Positions 8,468 to 17,756 are shown, numbered from the stretch's first letter. The stretch is 64,000 nucleotides of DNA from Rhodoferax sp. (GCF_030646845.1 NZ_JAUSLE010000069.1:1-64000); one strand, 5' to 3'. The notes: generated from the sequence alone by a model not told the origin. Numbers and translations: made by a program.

Positions 8468-9295
8468 ATGACAAACCCGAAAACAGTCCTCATCACGGGC
8501 TGCTCCAGCGGCATTGGGGAAGCTCTGGCCCAGGAGTTTCATCGGCGCGGGCATCGCGTGATCGCCACGGCACGCCGCATCGAATCGCTGCAGGCACTGG
8601 CCAAGCTGGGCGTGCTTACGCTGGCACTGGACGTCAATGACAGCGCCAGCATTGCCGCCGCCCTGACCGCCCTGCAAGGCGAGGTGGAGCACATCGACAT
8701 CCTGATCAACAACGCGGGCTACGGCCAGTTTGGTGCGGTCATGGACGCTGAGCCAGACGACCTGCGTCGTCAGTTTGAAACCAATGTGTTTGCGCCAGTG
8801 GCGTTGTCACGGGCAGCCTTGCCACTGCTGCGAAAACGCGGCAGTGCATGCATTGCCAACATGGGCAGCATCTCCGGTATCGTGACAACGCCATTTGCAG
8901 GCGTCTATTGCGCCAGCAAAGCGGCCTTGCATGCCTTGTCGGACGCGATGCGCATGGAGCTGGCACCCCTGGGCGTGCGCGTCGTCACCATTCAGCCAGG
9001 TGGCATTGCCTCCAAGTTTGGTGCCACCGGTGAGGCCCAGGTCAAGCTGCCCCAAGGCTCGCTCTACGCGCCCATTTCACGTTTTGTCATGGGACGCGCC
9101 AAGGCTTCACAGCGGGGGGCGACACCGGTCGATGCGTTCGCCCGGGAGGTTGCCAGCCATTTGCTGCAGGCCGACCCCATGGCGGTTTGCCGCACAGGCG
9201 CCCAGAGCACACGACTGCCGCTCCTCAAACGCTGGCTGCCCACGCGCATGCTGGACCAAAAAATGCAAAAGCTTTTTGGGCTGGACCAGCTCTGA
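8468..9295 (+). CDS. Short-chain dehydrogenase/reductase
   Basis: The 275-residue product is a classical SDR. The nucleotide-binding motif TGCSSGIGE is near residues 10-18, NNAGYG follows at about residue 80, and the catalytic YCASK pair is near residue 150. The substrate is unknown; the sequence resembles the broad group of NADP-dependent oxidoreductases close to retinol-type or YbbO-like enzymes. The ATG at 8468 gives a normal SDR N-terminus; the RBS is poor (GCGAG). It is convergent with the gene at 9311 with only 15 bases between them. The collapsed Bug remnant lies just upstream. Confidence 0.88.
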   Translation: MTNPKTVLITGCSSGIGEALAQEFHRRGHRVIATARRIESLQALAKLGVLTLALDVNDSASIAAALTALQGEVEHIDILINNAGYGQFGAVMDAEPDDLRRQFETNVFAPVALSRAALPLLRKRGSACIANMGSISGIVTTPFAGVYCASKAALHALSDAMRMELAPLGVRVVTIQPGGIASKFGATGEAQVKLPQGSLYAPISRFVMGRAKASQRGATPVDAFAREVASHLLQADPMAVCRTGAQSTRLPLLKRWLPTRMLDQKMQKLFGLDQL

Positions 9296-9310
9296 CAGGG
9301 CAGCTACAAG

Positions 9311-10216
9311 TTACAACCGGCTTTTGCTGAGCAAGCGATCCGCATACTGCTGCCAGCTGGCGTCTTTTGGCAGATCGTCAAACACACCATCACGGCTTTG
9401 TTGTGCCACCCAGTCGTGTTTCCCGGCGATCGCCGTTGCCATCCACGGCTCGAAACCCGCCTCGCGCACGGTATTGGCCGCCTCCCGCATTTCCTCGGCG
9501 CGACGCTTGCCATGCTGGGCCACGCGGCTGAAAAAATAGGCGCCGGTCTTCTCCCAGTCGATGGACGGAAAGGTCTCGGCCAGGGTGGGCAACACATGGT
9601 CTTCCACACCATAGGCGCGGGCCGTGGTGTAACTCTCAATCACCAGCGCCTCCAGCCCCTTGATCATCACGCTGCGGGACATCTTGATGGCTGAAGCCAC
9701 GCCGATCGCGGTGGCAACAGCCTTGGTGTCCATGCCAAAACCGCGCAGTTTGTCTGCCAGCGCCTCCGCCTGTGCACCACCCAGCAACATGGGAACCCGA
9801 ATCCCGTAGGGCGGCACCGAGGTCATGACACCCGCTTCCACGTAATGGGCACCGGCCGCGTCAATGAGTTGCGCGGCCTGTTGCTTGGTGCCGGGGGATG
9901 CCGAATTGAGATCCAGAAAAATGGCGCCGGGGCGAATATGCGGTGCTGCCGCCTGCGCCACGGCCAGCGTGTTGGAGGCGGTAACGGCCGAGATCACCAA
10001 GTCCGCGCCCGCGCATACGGCTTGCATCGAAAGACATGCCTGCACGCCAGCCTGGGCCGCATGGGCCAGCTCGGCGTCACGCACCGCAGCCGACGCAACG
10101 GCGGCGTCAAACTTGAGGTCCCACGCGCTCACGCCAGTGACGCTGGGCTTGAGCCCGGCGGCGAAGATCTTGCCCACCTCGCCGTAGCCCACCATGCCGA
10201 TGTGTTCCAGCTTCAT
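9311..10216 (-). CDS. 6-phosphogluconate dehydrogenase-like NAD(P)-binding protein (DUF1932)
   Basis: The 301-residue product has an N-terminal Rossmann fold of the beta-hydroxyacid dehydrogenase type (GMVGYGEVGK near residues 7-16). The C-terminal half resembles the DUF1932 helical domain found in uncharacterised 6PGDH/3-hydroxyisobutyrate dehydrogenase-like proteins. The interior NSASPGTKQQ segment aligns with the substrate loop of that superfamily. It follows the Bug binding-protein gene at 10263 by 46 bases on the same strand, so the two may share a catabolic role. The actual substrate cannot be told. Confidence 0.8.
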   Translation of the reverse strand: MKLEHIGMVGYGEVGKIFAAGLKPSVTGVSAWDLKFDAAVASAAVRDAELAHAAQAGVQACLSMQAVCAGADLVISAVTASNTLAVAQAAAPHIRPGAIFLDLNSASPGTKQQAAQLIDAAGAHYVEAGVMTSVPPYGIRVPMLLGGAQAEALADKLRGFGMDTKAVATAIGVASAIKMSRSVMIKGLEALVIESYTTARAYGVEDHVLPTLAETFPSIDWEKTGAYFFSRVAQHGKRRAEEMREAANTVREAGFEPWMATAIAGKHDWVAQQSRDGVFDDLPKDASWQQYADRLLSKSRL

Positions 10217-10262
10217 TGCACGCCCTTCTCGAGAGTTGATCTGCCGGCTTGTTGTTGAAGGC

Positions 10263-11240
10263 CTATTGCTTCGGGATCTTGGCGCGGGTGATCACGTCAC
10301 CCCAGCGCTTGATTTCGCTGGCCAGCAATTCGGACGCCTGCTCAGGCGAGCTGGAGCGCGCCTCCACGTTCAGGTCGTGCAGTTTCTTCTTCACGTCGGG
10401 GGCGTTGACAGCGGCGGTCACTTCCTTGTTCAGGCGCGCGATCACGTCCTTCGGCGTTTTGGCCGGGGCAGCCAGCGCGTTCCAGCTCGCCGCCACGTAG
10501 GTAGGCAGGCCACTTTCCTTCGCAGTCGGCACGTCGGGCAGGATGGCCGCGCGTTTGTCACCGGTGACGGCGAGTGCGCGCAGGGCTTTGGCATTGATCT
10601 GCGGCAGGACCGGGCCCAGGATTTCGACAGCGGCGTCGATCTGCCCACCGCGCAACGCGGTGATCACGGCCGGGGTGCCGTTGAACGGCACGATCTGCAC
10701 GTCTGCACCGGAGCTGCTCTTGAACAGCTCAGCCGCCAGGTTTTGCGTGCTGCCGATGTTGATGCTGCCCACATTGAGCTTGCCGGGATTGGCCCGGGCA
10801 TTGGCCAGCAACTCGCCCAATGTCTTGAATTTCGAATCGGCGGGGACGACGATGGCGATGTCAAAAAAGCCCAGGGTCGACACCGGGGCGAAATCGCGCA
10901 CGGGGTCAAATGGCAGGGACTTGAACAGGCCGGCACTGACCGCCGTGCCATTGGACATCAGCAGCAAGGTGTGGCCATCAGGCTCCGCCTTGGCCACCGT
11001 GTCCCCCGCCACCACACCGCCCGCGCCGGGCTTGTTTTCGATCACCACGGGTTGCCCGAGCGATTCGCTGAGCTTTTGTGCGACGGTGCGCGCGGTCAGG
11101 TCGGCCACGCCACCGGCGCCGAAGGGCACCACGATCCTGATGGCTTTGGTGGGAAACGCCGGCGTTGTGGTCTGGGCCGTGGCAGCGTGGGCCGCCAGCA
11201 AGGCAACAGCCAGGCTGGCTATGAAAGACTTGATGTTCAT
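10263..11240 (-). CDS. Bug/TctC family periplasmic binding protein
   Basis: The 325-residue product begins with a clear Sec signal peptide (hydrophobic core SLAVALLAAHAATA, cleavage before QTTT). It then shows the Bug-family signature: RIVVPFGAGGVADLTAR, NKPGAGGVVAGD, LPDVPTAKE and the C-terminal IKRWGDVI. Such proteins capture carboxylates, sometimes for tripartite transporters, but TctA and TctB are not nearby, as is common for the many orphan Bug genes in Burkholderiales. A dispersed repeat lies between it and livF at 11334, so it may be a separate unit from the importer. Confidence 0.9.
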   Translation of the reverse strand: MNIKSFIASLAVALLAAHAATAQTTTPAFPTKAIRIVVPFGAGGVADLTARTVAQKLSESLGQPVVIENKPGAGGVVAGDTVAKAEPDGHTLLLMSNGTAVSAGLFKSLPFDPVRDFAPVSTLGFFDIAIVVPADSKFKTLGELLANARANPGKLNVGSINIGSTQNLAAELFKSSSGADVQIVPFNGTPAVITALRGGQIDAAVEILGPVLPQINAKALRALAVTGDKRAAILPDVPTAKESGLPTYVAASWNALAAPAKTPKDVIARLNKEVTAAVNAPDVKKKLHDLNVEARSSSPEQASELLASEIKRWGDVITRAKIPKQ

Positions 11241-11279
11241 GGTGTGGTCCCTGCAAATAAATATGGAAGAAATTGGCCT

Positions 11280-11323
11280 CTAGCCCCCGTCGAATAAGCC
11301 TAATACGCTATCAATTCAGGAGC
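11280..11323 (+). repeat. Dispersed ~45-bp repeat, full copy R1
   Basis: It starts with CTAGCCCCCGTCGAATAAGC and ends with the palindromic core GCTATCAATTCAGGAGC. The same architecture (CTAGCCC..CGT..AATA, then about 10 bases, then GCTA..AATT..TAGC) recurs at 27075, 39084, 47688 and 53961. It sits between the Bug gene and livF. Confidence 0.6.
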
Positions 11324-11333
11324 ACCCGGAAAA

Positions 11334-12059
11334 CTACCGCGCAACACCCAGCAGTTTGTCCAGCAGCGCGGGCTGATCCTGCAAGCTGCTGGCCGTACCG
11401 GAGTACACCACCGTGCCACGGTCCAGCACTGCCGCCGTGTCAGAGATCGCCAGAATCGCCTGAGGGTGTTGTTCCACGATGATGGCCGAGAGGCCCTCCT
11501 CGCGCGTAATACGTCGAATGGCGCGCAGCAACTCCTGCACGATGATCGGGGCCAGCCCCTCGCAGGGTTCGTCCAGCAACAGCAAGGTCGGGTTCAACAC
11601 GAGGGCGCGGCCCAGGGCCAGCATCTGCTGTTCACCGCCGGACAGTTGCGTACCCAGGTTGGTCTTGCGCTCGGCCAGCCTTGGAAACAACTCGTACACG
11701 CGCTCAGGGGTCCAGGGACTCGATGTGCGGCCTTTCCTGGCCGGTCGCGCCACGGCCGTGAGGTTTTCATGCACGGTGAGCGACTTGAAAATATTGCGCT
11801 CCTGCGGCACCCAGCCTATGCCCGCCGCCGCCCGCTCATGCGACGGCAGCTTGTGCAGCGCCACGCCACCCAGCGTGATGCTGCCGCCATGCTGGCGCGT
11901 GGCACCGGCCAGTGTGTTGATCAATGTGGTCTTGCCGGTGCCGTTGCGCCCGAGCAAGGCCAGGGTCTTGCCTTCATCGAGCGAGAGCGACACGTCATGC
12001 AGCACCACGGCCTCACCGTAGCCGGCGCTCAAGGTTTGTACTTTAAGCAAATCAGACAT
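11334..12059 (-). CDS. Branched-chain-type ABC transporter ATPase, LivF-like
   Basis: The 241-residue ATPase has Walker A GRNGTGKTT, signature LSGGEQQ and Walker B LLLLDEP, with the short length typical of LivF. It energises the inner-membrane importer encoded just upstream. The ATG at 12059 overlaps the stop of the LivG-like gene (12052-12054) by eight bases, indicating coupling. The ligand is unknown. It is the last gene of a five-gene minus-strand unit starting at the binding protein (15937). Confidence 0.92.
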   Translation of the reverse strand: MSDLLKVQTLSAGYGEAVVLHDVSLSLDEGKTLALLGRNGTGKTTLINTLAGATRQHGGSITLGGVALHKLPSHERAAAGIGWVPQERNIFKSLTVHENLTAVARPARKGRTSSPWTPERVYELFPRLAERKTNLGTQLSGGEQQMLALGRALVLNPTLLLLDEPCEGLAPIIVQELLRAIRRITREEGLSAIIVEQHPQAILAISDTAAVLDRGTVVYSGTASSLQDQPALLDKLLGVAR

Positions 12060-12840
12060 TTGAAATCTCGTCACCGTGGCCCAGATACACCGCCTTGACC
12101 CGAGGGTCGTTGGCGATCGTGTCCGGGTCGCCTTCCGTCAAAACGGTGCCGTTGACCAGCACGGTCATGCGTTTGGCAAAACTGAACACCAGGTCCATGT
12201 CGTGCTCAATCAGCAAGATCGACACATCGGCCGGCAGTGCCGCCACTGTTTGCAGCAGCTCTTCGCGCTCGCCCGCCGGCACACCAGCCACGGGCTCGTC
12301 CAGCAGCAACACGCGCGGCTCGCAGGCCAGGGCAATCGCGATTTCCAGCAGACGGCGCTTGCCATAGGCCAGCACACGGGTTTCCTGCGACATGACCGCG
12401 GTCAGGTGAAACTGCTCCAGCAACTGCTCGCAACGTTCGGTCACGCCCTTGCGTGCGCCCAGGGCCTGCCACCATTTACCGCCCAGTCCCTGATGCTGTG
12501 ACACCGTCATCGCCAGCGTCTCCAGCGGCGTGAGCGTGTCAAACAACTGGTTGATCTGGAAGGTGCGCACCATACCGCGGCGTACCCGCTGGTAGGGAGC
12601 CAGCTCCGTGATGTCCTGCCCTTCCAGAATGATTGACCCGGAAGTGGGCTGCAGCACGCCGGTCAGCAGGTTTATGAGTGTTGTCTTGCCCGCCCCATTG
12701 GGGCCGATCAAGGCATGGCGTGCGCCTTTTTTGAGGTCGAGCGTCACGTTGTTGGTGGCCGTGATGCCGCCAAAGCGCATGACCAGTCCCTGCGCAGACA
12801 GCACGGTGTCTGCCGCGCCTGAATGAGTGGCGCCGCTCAT
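12052..12840 (-). CDS. Branched-chain-type ABC transporter ATPase, LivG-like
   Basis: The 262-residue ATPase carries Walker A GPNGAGKTT, Walker B VLLLDEP and, in place of LSGGQ, the LAYGKRR variant typical of LivG proteins. The D-loop region reads VAGVPAGE where LivG usually has PAAGLNPxE, a small oddity. The gene overlaps the permease gene upstream by four bases (ATGA) and livF downstream. Confidence 0.92.
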   Translation of the reverse strand: MSGATHSGAADTVLSAQGLVMRFGGITATNNVTLDLKKGARHALIGPNGAGKTTLINLLTGVLQPTSGSIILEGQDITELAPYQRVRRGMVRTFQINQLFDTLTPLETLAMTVSQHQGLGGKWWQALGARKGVTERCEQLLEQFHLTAVMSQETRVLAYGKRRLLEIAIALACEPRVLLLDEPVAGVPAGEREELLQTVAALPADVSILLIEHDMDLVFSFAKRMTVLVNGTVLTEGDPDTIANDPRVKAVYLGHGDEISNV

Positions 12841-13805
12841 GATTTACTCCCGCGAGTTCCCCAGGTCCAGGGGCGGATGAGACGTTCACGCCCCACCAGT
12901 ACCAGCACCACTAAAAACAGACCGATCCAGAAGGTCCAGTACTGCGGCGTGATGCTGGAAATTGCATCCTGCATCAGCTTGAACACAATGGCACCGGCCA
13001 CGCCACCATACAACCAGCCCACACCACCAATCACCAGGATCAGCATCACATCGGCCGAACGGTGAAACTCGAACACATCCAGCGACGCAAAACCCGTAGT
13101 TTGCGCCAGCAACGCACCCGCGGCACCCGCCAGTGCGGCCGCCACCGTGTACACGACGGCCAGACGACTGGCGACAGGAATGCCGATGGCCATGGCACGC
13201 AACCGGTTGTCGCGGATGGCCTTGAGCGTGGCGCCAAAAGGCGAGTTCACAAAACGGCGCGCCAGCACAAAAACCAGCAGCAGGACGGTCAGTGAATACC
13301 AGGCCGCGGTACGACCGCTCAGATCAAACTCAAACTTGCCCAGCAGCGGCCCCATCACCACGCCCTGCAGCCCGTCGGCGCCGCCCGTGAGCCAGTCCAG
13401 CTTGTTGGCCAGCTCCATCAGAATCAGGCCGACGCCGAGCGTGACCATGAGCCGGGTGAGATCGGTGCCGCGCAGGATGGTGGCGCTGCACAGCGCCCCC
13501 AGGATGCCAGCCGTCGCCACGCCCACCACCAGCCCCAGCAGCGGATCGGGCATCACCAGCTTGGCAAACAGTGCCGCCGAATAGGCGCCCATGCCGAAGA
13601 ATGCAGCGTGCCCCAGCGACACAATGCCGGTGTAACCCAGAATCAGATCCAGCGACAGCGCGAACAGAGCGACGATGGCAATTTCATTGATGATCAGCGC
13701 ATGGCTGGACAGAAGAAAGGGTGAGGCCAGCGCCAGCAACCACAACGCGTACTCCCAGATCTTCCAGCGGCCACTCTTGAGCAGAAGGTTTTGCGAGTCC
13801 GTCAT
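12837..13805 (-). CDS. Branched-chain-type ABC permease, LivM-like
   Basis: The 322-residue polytopic inner-membrane protein has the LivM-family core LGYTGIVSLGHAAFFGMGAY and the cytoplasmic loop SPFGATLKAIRDN. About nine hydrophobic segments are visible. The ATG at 13805 overlaps the stop of the LivH-like gene (ATGA). Longer upstream starts would extend into that gene and are rejected. Confidence 0.92.
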   Translation of the reverse strand: MTDSQNLLLKSGRWKIWEYALWLLALASPFLLSSHALIINEIAIVALFALSLDLILGYTGIVSLGHAAFFGMGAYSAALFAKLVMPDPLLGLVVGVATAGILGALCSATILRGTDLTRLMVTLGVGLILMELANKLDWLTGGADGLQGVVMGPLLGKFEFDLSGRTAAWYSLTVLLLVFVLARRFVNSPFGATLKAIRDNRLRAMAIGIPVASRLAVVYTVAAALAGAAGALLAQTTGFASLDVFEFHRSADVMLILVIGGVGWLYGGVAGAIVFKLMQDAISSITPQYWTFWIGLFLVVLVLVGRERLIRPWTWGTRGSKS

Positions 13806-14677
13806 GACTTGCCCCCCTGGCGCACAAACAGGCCTTGCGGGCGCCAGACCAGAATCACGATCATCAGGCCGTATACGATGAAGCCACCCATCTTGGGGAT
13901 GTAGTACTTGCCCGCCACATCGGCGATGCCCAGCAGCAGGGCCGCCAGCAGCGGACCGGTGATGGAAGACGTGCCGCCCACCGCCACCACGATCAGGAAG
14001 TAAATCATGAATTTCAATGGAAAGCTGGGGTCCAGGCCCAATACCTCGGCCCCGAGCGCACCGCCCAGGCCGGCCAGACCGGAACCGACTGCGAAGGTGC
14101 CCAGGAACACCATGTTCACATTGATGCCCAACCCGGCCGCCACGCGTTGATCGTCCACCGAGGCGCGCAAGCGGCTGCCGAAGCGGGTCTTGGCGAGTAC
14201 ATACTGCAGAGCCACCGTGAGCGCCGCGCACACCGCAATAATGAACAGCCGGTAATGCCCCATGCCCAGCATCCAGGCGCCTTCACCCAGCTCGGTACGG
14301 CCCTTGAGCCATTCGGGTAGCTGAACATTCTGCTGGCTGGAGCCAATGAAGTAATCGACGCTGGCCACCGCCATGAAGGTCAACCCAATGGAAAACAGAA
14401 CCTGGTCCAGGTGGGGCTTGTGGTACAGCGGACGGTACAGCGTGCGCTCCAGCACGCCCCCCAATAACGCAGAGCCGAGAAACGCCAGCGGCAGGCACAC
14501 CAGAAAGGGCACGTCCAGGCGTTGCATCAGCAACACGGTGATGTAGCCGCCCACCATGGCGAACGCGCCATGCGCCAGGTTGATGAAGTTCATCAAGCCC
14601 ATGGTCACCGCCAGGCCAACGGCCAGAATGAACAACAACATGCCGTAGGCAATGCCGTCAAAAAGAATGGTCAACAT
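13802..14677 (-). CDS. Branched-chain-type ABC permease, LivH-like
   Basis: The 291-residue polytopic protein has the LivH-type start IAYGMLLFILAVGLAVTMGL and the motif MNFINLAHGAFAMVG. It should pair with the LivM-like permease to form the pore. An inverted repeat at 14701-14732 in the 87-bp gap after the binding-protein gene may reduce read-through. Confidence 0.92.
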   Translation of the reverse strand: MLTILFDGIAYGMLLFILAVGLAVTMGLMNFINLAHGAFAMVGGYITVLLMQRLDVPFLVCLPLAFLGSALLGGVLERTLYRPLYHKPHLDQVLFSIGLTFMAVASVDYFIGSSQQNVQLPEWLKGRTELGEGAWMLGMGHYRLFIIAVCAALTVALQYVLAKTRFGSRLRASVDDQRVAAGLGINVNMVFLGTFAVGSGLAGLGGALGAEVLGLDPSFPLKFMIYFLIVVAVGGTSSITGPLLAALLLGIADVAGKYYIPKMGGFIVYGLMIVILVWRPQGLFVRQGGKS

Positions 14678-14700
14678 AGTTCTTCTGGCTCACGCCATAG

Positions 14701-14732
14701 CTGGCGCCCGGTCTGCGAAGACCGGACGCCAG
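14701..14732. terminator. Intercistronic hairpin between binding protein and permease genes
   Basis: CTGGCGCCCGGTCT (14701-14714) and AGACCGGACGCCAG (14719-14732) pair with one mismatch around GCGA. There is no T-run. Such hairpins after a binding-protein gene commonly protect its mRNA so that it is made in excess over the permeases; this reading is inference. Confidence 0.6.
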
Positions 14733-14764
14733 TGACTGAAAAGCAATCCCTGCGGGACGCTGAC

Positions 14765-15937
14765 TTATTTGTTTTTGCCCGGATCCTTGACGTCCTTGAT
14801 CACGTCAAATTCCACGTTGTGAAGTTGGCCATTAAGCTTTTCAACCTTGCGCAGATAGATGTTCTGCACCACGTCACGCGTTTGTGCATCAATGAACATC
14901 GGGCCGCGCGGGCTCTCGAAAATCTGGCCTTTCATGGCCGCCAGCAGGGCATCCCCACCGCCTGCACCTTTGGTGATTTTCAGCGCTTCATAAATCACGC
15001 GCATGCCGTCATAGCCGCCAACGGCCATGAAGTTGGGTCGCATGCCCCTGTTTGCCTTGCCGAAGGCTTCCACAAACTTCTTGTTCATGGCCGATGGATG
15101 CGCCGCAGCGTAGTGGTGGGAAGTCACCACACCCAGGGCGCCCTCGCCCATGTCGTTCAACTGATCGTCGTCGGTGATGTCGCCGGTACCGATCAGTTTG
15201 ATGCCCGCCTTGTCCATGCCGCGCTCAAGAAACTGCTTCATGACCGCAGCCCCTGCGCCGGATGGCACAAACACAAACAGCGCGTCGGGCTTGGCGTCCC
15301 GCACTTTTTGCAGGAACGGGGCAAAGTCCGGACCACGCAGCGGCACGCGCAAGGACTCGGTGACTTGACCACCATTGAAGACGAAGCGTTCCTTGAAGTA
15401 TTTCTCGGCGTCAATGCCCGGGCCGTAATCACTGACCAGCGTCACCACTTTCTTGATGCCATTCTTGGGGGCCCAGTCGCCCATTGCGACCGCTGCCTGC
15501 GGCAGCGTGAAGCTGGTGCGAACGATATAGGGAGAAGCTTGTGTGATGCTGCTTGTAGCCGCCGCCATCACTACCATCGGGGTTTTGGACTGCGTGGCAA
15601 TCGGCGCGGTGGCCAGGGCAGAAGGCGTGATGCCAAAACCGGCCAACACATTGACCTTGTCGTTCACCACCAGTTCTTGCGCCATGCGTTTGGTCACGTC
15701 TGGAATGCTGGTGTCGTCCTTGACGATCAGCTCGATCTTCTTGCCAGCGACCGTGTCGCCGTTTTGCGCCATGTAGAGCCGGGCCGCCGCTTCAATCTGG
15801 CGACCGGTGCTTGCCTGCTGCCCGGTCATGGGCAGGATCAGGCCAATTTTGAATTTGTTGTCTTGTGCTACTGAATTCGTAGCAGCCAGTGCAACGATGG
15901 CAAGCGCTGTGGCGTGAAGGAATAGTCGTTTTTGCAT
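14765..15937 (-). CDS. Branched-chain-type ABC transporter periplasmic binding protein
   Basis: The 390-residue protein has a Sec signal peptide (cleavage near VAQ-DNKFKIG) and a type I periplasmic binding fold of the LivK/aromatic-acid-binding class (IGLILPMTGQQASTGR at the mature N-terminus). It is the first gene of the importer and has AGGAG about ten bases before the ATG. Homologues bind amino acids or aromatic acids; proximity to the aromatic island at 17.7-31 kb makes an aromatic ligand possible but unproven. A palindromic core of the dispersed repeat overlaps the signal-peptide codons. Confidence 0.9.
   Translation of the reverse strand: MQKRLFLHATALAIVALAATNSVAQDNKFKIGLILPMTGQQASTGRQIEAAARLYMAQNGDTVAGKKIELIVKDDTSIPDVTKRMAQELVVNDKVNVLAGFGITPSALATAPIATQSKTPMVVMAAATSSITQASPYIVRTSFTLPQAAVAMGDWAPKNGIKKVVTLVSDYGPGIDAEKYFKERFVFNGGQVTESLRVPLRGPDFAPFLQKVRDAKPDALFVFVPSGAGAAVMKQFLERGMDKAGIKLIGTGDITDDDQLNDMGEGALGVVTSHHYAAAHPSAMNKKFVEAFGKANRGMRPNFMAVGGYDGMRVIYEALKITKGAGGGDALLAAMKGQIFESPRGPMFIDAQTRDVVQNIYLRKVEKLNGQLHNVEFDVIKDVKDPGKNK
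15866..15884. repeat. Palindromic core of the dispersed repeat, in a signal-peptide region
   Basis: TGCTAC and GTAGCA arms surround TGAATTC. It matches the core of the ~45-bp repeat family and lies within codons near the signal-peptide cleavage site of the binding protein. The longer flank is absent. Confidence 0.4.
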
Positions 15938-16227
15938 GTCATGTCTCCTGGAGGGTGATCGAATTCAGAACTCTCCACTACTGTGACGGCAAAAGCAACC
16001 CGTCGCAATAGAGATTTCCGACTGCTTGTTATAACAATTTGAAATAACCAGACTCAACGGTGCCGGTTTCAGCAAGTCCCAAAAGTATTTCTCGTTTCCA
16101 GCATTGATCATCCTGCCTTGGCAAGTCGAGACAAGACCTGGCACTTTTCAGAATTGATGAATTCAATGCCATGACAATAACTTGTTCTAACATCCGCCCT
16201 GCAGCATCAACTTTTCCGGAGCCCTTC
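15938..16227. promoter_or_regulatory. Divergent intergenic region with a 12-bp palindrome
   Basis: No gene is visible in these 290 bases. The perfect palindrome TTGTTATAACAA at 16026-16037 is the only notable site. Its half site GTTATA is shared with the palindrome at 18691, so both could be read by related regulators (inference). Promoters for the binding-protein gene and the methyltransferase gene must lie here. Confidence 0.4.
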
Positions 16228-17352
16228 ATGACCCAGCCCATCGTCACGCTACCCGCCCACTACGACCATGTCGGCAGTTTTTTGCGCCCCAAATACCTGC
16301 TGGATGCGCGCGAACAAAAAGCCAGGGGCGAGATCACCCCCGAGCAGCTGCGCCTGGTGGAAGACAAGGCCATCACCGAGATCGTCAAGTTTCAGGAAGA
16401 CGTCGGCCTGAAGAGCATCACGGATGGCGAGTTCCGCCGCACTTACTTTCACATCGACTTCCTGGAGCAGATCGGTGGCGTGAAAACCGACATCCCGGTC
16501 ACCATCATCCGGCCCGATGGTACGCAGGAACTGGCCCCGCCTGTGATGCGCGTGATCGACAAGGTGCGCCACGTCAAAGACATCCAGCTGGCTGATTTTC
16601 AATACCTCAAGAGCCAGGTCAGCCCCGGCAATACACCCAAGGTCACCATCCCCTCGCCCACCATGCTGCACTTTCGTGGCGGACGAGCCGGCATCAGCAA
16701 ACAGCATTACCCTGAGCTTGATCCCGATTTTTACCAGGACGTGGCCAACGCCTATGGCGACGAGCTGCGCTCGCTGGCCGCGGCCGGCTGCACCTATGTG
16801 CAGATGGACGACACCAACCTGGCCTACCTGTGCGACGAAAAAATGCGCGAAGCCGCGCGCCAGCGTGGCGATGACCCCAACGAGCTGCCGCACCGTTACG
16901 CCAAATTCATCAATCTGGTGGTGGCGCAAAAGCCGCCCGGCATGCTGCTGGCCATGCACCTGTGCCGTGGCAACTTCAAAAGCACGCACGCCGCCAGCGG
17001 CAACTACGAGCCGGTGGCCGAGGCGCTGCTCAAGGAGATGGATCTGGATGCCTACTTCATGGAGTACGACGACGTCCGCAGCGGCGACTTCAAACCCCTG
17101 CGCTTCCTGCCCAAAGGCAAGACTGTCGTGCTGGGTCTGGTCACTACCAAGTTTGGCGCTCTGGAGAGCAAGGACGACCTGAAACGCCGCATTGATGAGG
17201 CTGCCCGCTACGCGCCGCTGGAGCAGTTGGCGCTTTCACCGCAGTGCGGCTTCAGCAGCACCGTGCATGGCAACGACATTGCCGTGGAAGCGCAACGGGC
17301 CAAGCTGCGACTCGTGATTGAGACGGCGCAGGAGGTTTGGGGTAATCCCTGA
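16228..17352 (+). CDS. Cobalamin-independent methyltransferase of the MetE C-terminal family
   Basis: The 374-residue protein corresponds to the catalytic (C-terminal) half of MetE without the N-terminal half. The zinc ligands are all recognisable: H244 and C246 in MHLCRG, E279 in FMEYDD and C340 in SPQCGF. Single-domain relatives occur as methionine synthases in archaea and as methyl- or alkyl-transfer enzymes of other substrates in bacteria. It could transfer a methyl group from an unknown donor to a thiol. The ATG at 16228 is chosen for CCGGAG upstream; the 19-residue extension has no RBS. It is monocistronic and divergent from the importer. Confidence 0.8.
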   Translation: MTQPIVTLPAHYDHVGSFLRPKYLLDAREQKARGEITPEQLRLVEDKAITEIVKFQEDVGLKSITDGEFRRTYFHIDFLEQIGGVKTDIPVTIIRPDGTQELAPPVMRVIDKVRHVKDIQLADFQYLKSQVSPGNTPKVTIPSPTMLHFRGGRAGISKQHYPELDPDFYQDVANAYGDELRSLAAAGCTYVQMDDTNLAYLCDEKMREAARQRGDDPNELPHRYAKFINLVVAQKPPGMLLAMHLCRGNFKSTHAASGNYEPVAEALLKEMDLDAYFMEYDDVRSGDFKPLRFLPKGKTVVLGLVTTKFGALESKDDLKRRIDEAARYAPLEQLALSPQCGFSSTVHGNDIAVEAQRAKLRLVIETAQEVWGNP

Positions 17353-17375
17353 GTTGCAGAAGACAAGGCGGGCGG

Positions 17376-17663
17376 TCAGGCCGCCGCACTGCGTTTGGCA
17401 ACGCGCTCCGCGACAAAAGCAAAGGCGAAGGCCAGCGCTTCCGCCATCGATTGCTCAATGGCATGGCGTTCATGCTCGGTCAGGTAGAACATCATGTCTA
17501 CATCATGTCTGACATACCGTGCCGGTAGACGGTTCAATGCAACGCAGGCTACATCGGCGAGCATGTCGTGGGTGAAATCCGGATGTACCGCAGACATGCG
17601 GGCCACGTCCTCCAGCACCAGACGTTCGTAATAGTTGTGAACCTGCTCGAAATTGAAAACCAT
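17376..17663 (-). CDS. ComFB-like small protein
   Basis: The 95-residue product resembles the late-competence protein ComFB family, starting MVFNFEQVHNYYERLVLEDV and containing a CVALNRLPARYVRHDVDM-type segment. ComFB of Bacillus lies in a competence operon, and cyanobacterial relatives have been linked to nucleotide-messenger binding, but here it stands alone. The ATG at 17663 has GGAG seven bases upstream; an 11-residue longer start is less likely. It is convergent with the methyltransferase gene. Confidence 0.72.
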   Translation of the reverse strand: MVFNFEQVHNYYERLVLEDVARMSAVHPDFTHDMLADVACVALNRLPARYVRHDVDMMFYLTEHERHAIEQSMAEALAFAFAFVAERVAKRSAAA

Positions 17664-17756
17664 TTGACACTCCAACAAACAACGCCACCGGGCCATGGGT
17701 CAGCAGGCAACCTTAGCAGTTCCAATGGCCACTGACAAGAAAATTGTGACTGGCTT

